Origin: Fidelibacterota bacterium
GTDB taxonomy: Bacteria > Fidelibacterota > UBA8477 > JABMPR01
DNA: 64,000 bases
NCBI GenBank assembly: GCA_016844945.1
Contig: JAERTJ010000142.1
Location: 93,237 to 157,236, forward strand
Direction: 5' to 3'
The notes below the pieces were generated by a model, which had not been told where the DNA came from, ran no database searches, and saw only the letters and a list, made by a program, of their open reading frames with translations. Of the stretch, positions 63,563 through 64,000 are shown one piece after another. Position 1 is the first letter of the stretch, and every line of letters starts with the position of its first letter. The translations under genes were made by a program, and so were the position numbers.

Positions 63563-64000
63563 CAGCATTCTTCTTTGGTTTAAACCCAATCCTGTCATAT
63601 GGATTAATCACACTAGAGAACATATTTCTTAAATGGGCATTAATCCGCTTCAAGTATCTAAAATATAGTGAAAGAACTGCCACACTTGCGCACGGTAGGT
63701 CTTCGTTATTATCCTTGATTATGATTTTTATTTCGTCATCACAGGTACGACCTATTTCTTTTGTTTCTGTGTATAGCTCCAACGCGAGATCCTCATCACC
63801 CGTCTCTATACATTCAGAAGCGACCTTAAACATTTTTTTTATCGAGGATTCAATTTCATGTAAGGTTTTAGCGGTCCCTTTTGCTTTTATTTTTCCAGGA
63901 TGCATTTCAGTTAGATCAACAATGTTTTTTATATAATCTCCGATTCTTTCAACATCTACAACCACAGTTGATAGAATTAAACTGGCTGCTACATTTTCAT
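63555..64000 (-). CDS. PhoU-domain protein (5' part outside window)
   Basis: C-terminal 147 residues of a PhoU-like helical protein, possibly the tail of a Na/phosphate cotransporter-type gene. The visible part has the PhoU pattern ENVAASLILSTVVVDVERIG with DYIKNIVDLTE and three long helices. The reading frame continues to the right edge, so the start is not seen. It overlaps the following GNAT gene. PhoU domains report phosphate status to kinases or transporters. Confidence 0.8.
   Translation of the reverse strand, partial: ENVAASLILSTVVVDVERIGDYIKNIVDLTEMHPGKIKAKGTAKTLHEIESSIKKMFKVASECIETGDEDLALELYTETKEIGRTCDDEIKIIIKDNNEDLPCASVAVLSLYFRYLKRINAHLRNMFSSVINPYDRIGFKPKKNADV

Overview
The window looks like a chromosome segment from an aerobic bacterium of the FCB group, most like Candidatus Marinimicrobia (SAR406) or a near relative. 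The signs are a complete Alternative Complex III operon, an A2-type caa3 oxidase operon, and large secreted proteins ending in a type IX-like C-terminal sorting domain (NYPNPFNPSTTI, final MLYLK). A monomeric NADP isocitrate dehydrogenase and a nickel superoxide dismutase are also present. The phylum is inference; there is no rRNA gene here. No tRNA, IS element, prophage or CRISPR array was seen.

Layout. 1-7 kb: the end of an SLC13-type anion permease, a FecR-domain outer-membrane barrel protein, a metallo-beta-lactamase-fold/TPR exported protein, a thioredoxin lipoprotein whose first redox cysteine is an in-frame UGA (probable selenocysteine), a 46-aa membrane peptide and a DsrE-like protein. 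7.3-14.7 kb: actABCDEF (minus strand). 15-19.3 kb: a MerR/TipAS regulator with a classic 19-bp-spacer promoter, a phosphodiester glycosidase-like lipoprotein, and orphan dipeptide-type ABC permeases. 19.5-27.5 kb: a 920-aa plant-type LRR surface protein, membrane proteins, recO, an MFS carrier and a Nudix hydrolase, with a 0.5-kb patch of dispersed repeats. 27.7-31.1 kb: a glycyl radical enzyme very like trans-4-hydroxyproline dehydratase (HypD) with its activase. 31.3-34.9 kb: a YfiR-like periplasmic regulator overlapping a histidine kinase, a single-domain receiver and a receiver-HisKA_2 kinase. 36-41.5 kb: ctaB, cytochrome oxidase II, IV, III, I and a SCO copper chaperone. 41.8-50.4 kb: small enzymes, NiSOD, monomeric IDH, and an ArsR / GIY-YIG / permease-thioredoxin module. 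50.4-62.5 kb: two paralogous lipoproteins, a 2077-aa PKD/LamG/beta-helix surface protein and a 1364-aa hybrid two-component regulator. 62.5-64 kb: an MTH1187-type protein, a GNAT enzyme and the end of a PhoU-domain protein.

How the genes work together. ActABCDEF would oxidise quinol and pass electrons, probably through cytochrome c domains (ActE, CtaC), to the caa3 oxidase encoded 22 kb away; SCO and heme O synthase mature that oxidase. The 50-62 kb block reads as one regulatory unit. The giant surface protein and the nearer lipoprotein each have a sigma70-like promoter preceded by the same tandem direct repeat (TGTCGCATTTGT, 21-22 bp period). The adjacent hybrid regulator has an AraC-type output domain that could bind it. 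In that regulator the phospho-accepting histidine of the H-box is a tyrosine.

The two strongest candidates for something not previously described are the exported selenocysteine thioredoxin lipoprotein with a bSECIS-like hairpin (5164-6222), and the Tyr-box hybrid regulator with its tandem operator and giant adhesin/lipoprotein regulon (50.4-62.5 kb). All assignments are by reading; no database search was possible.
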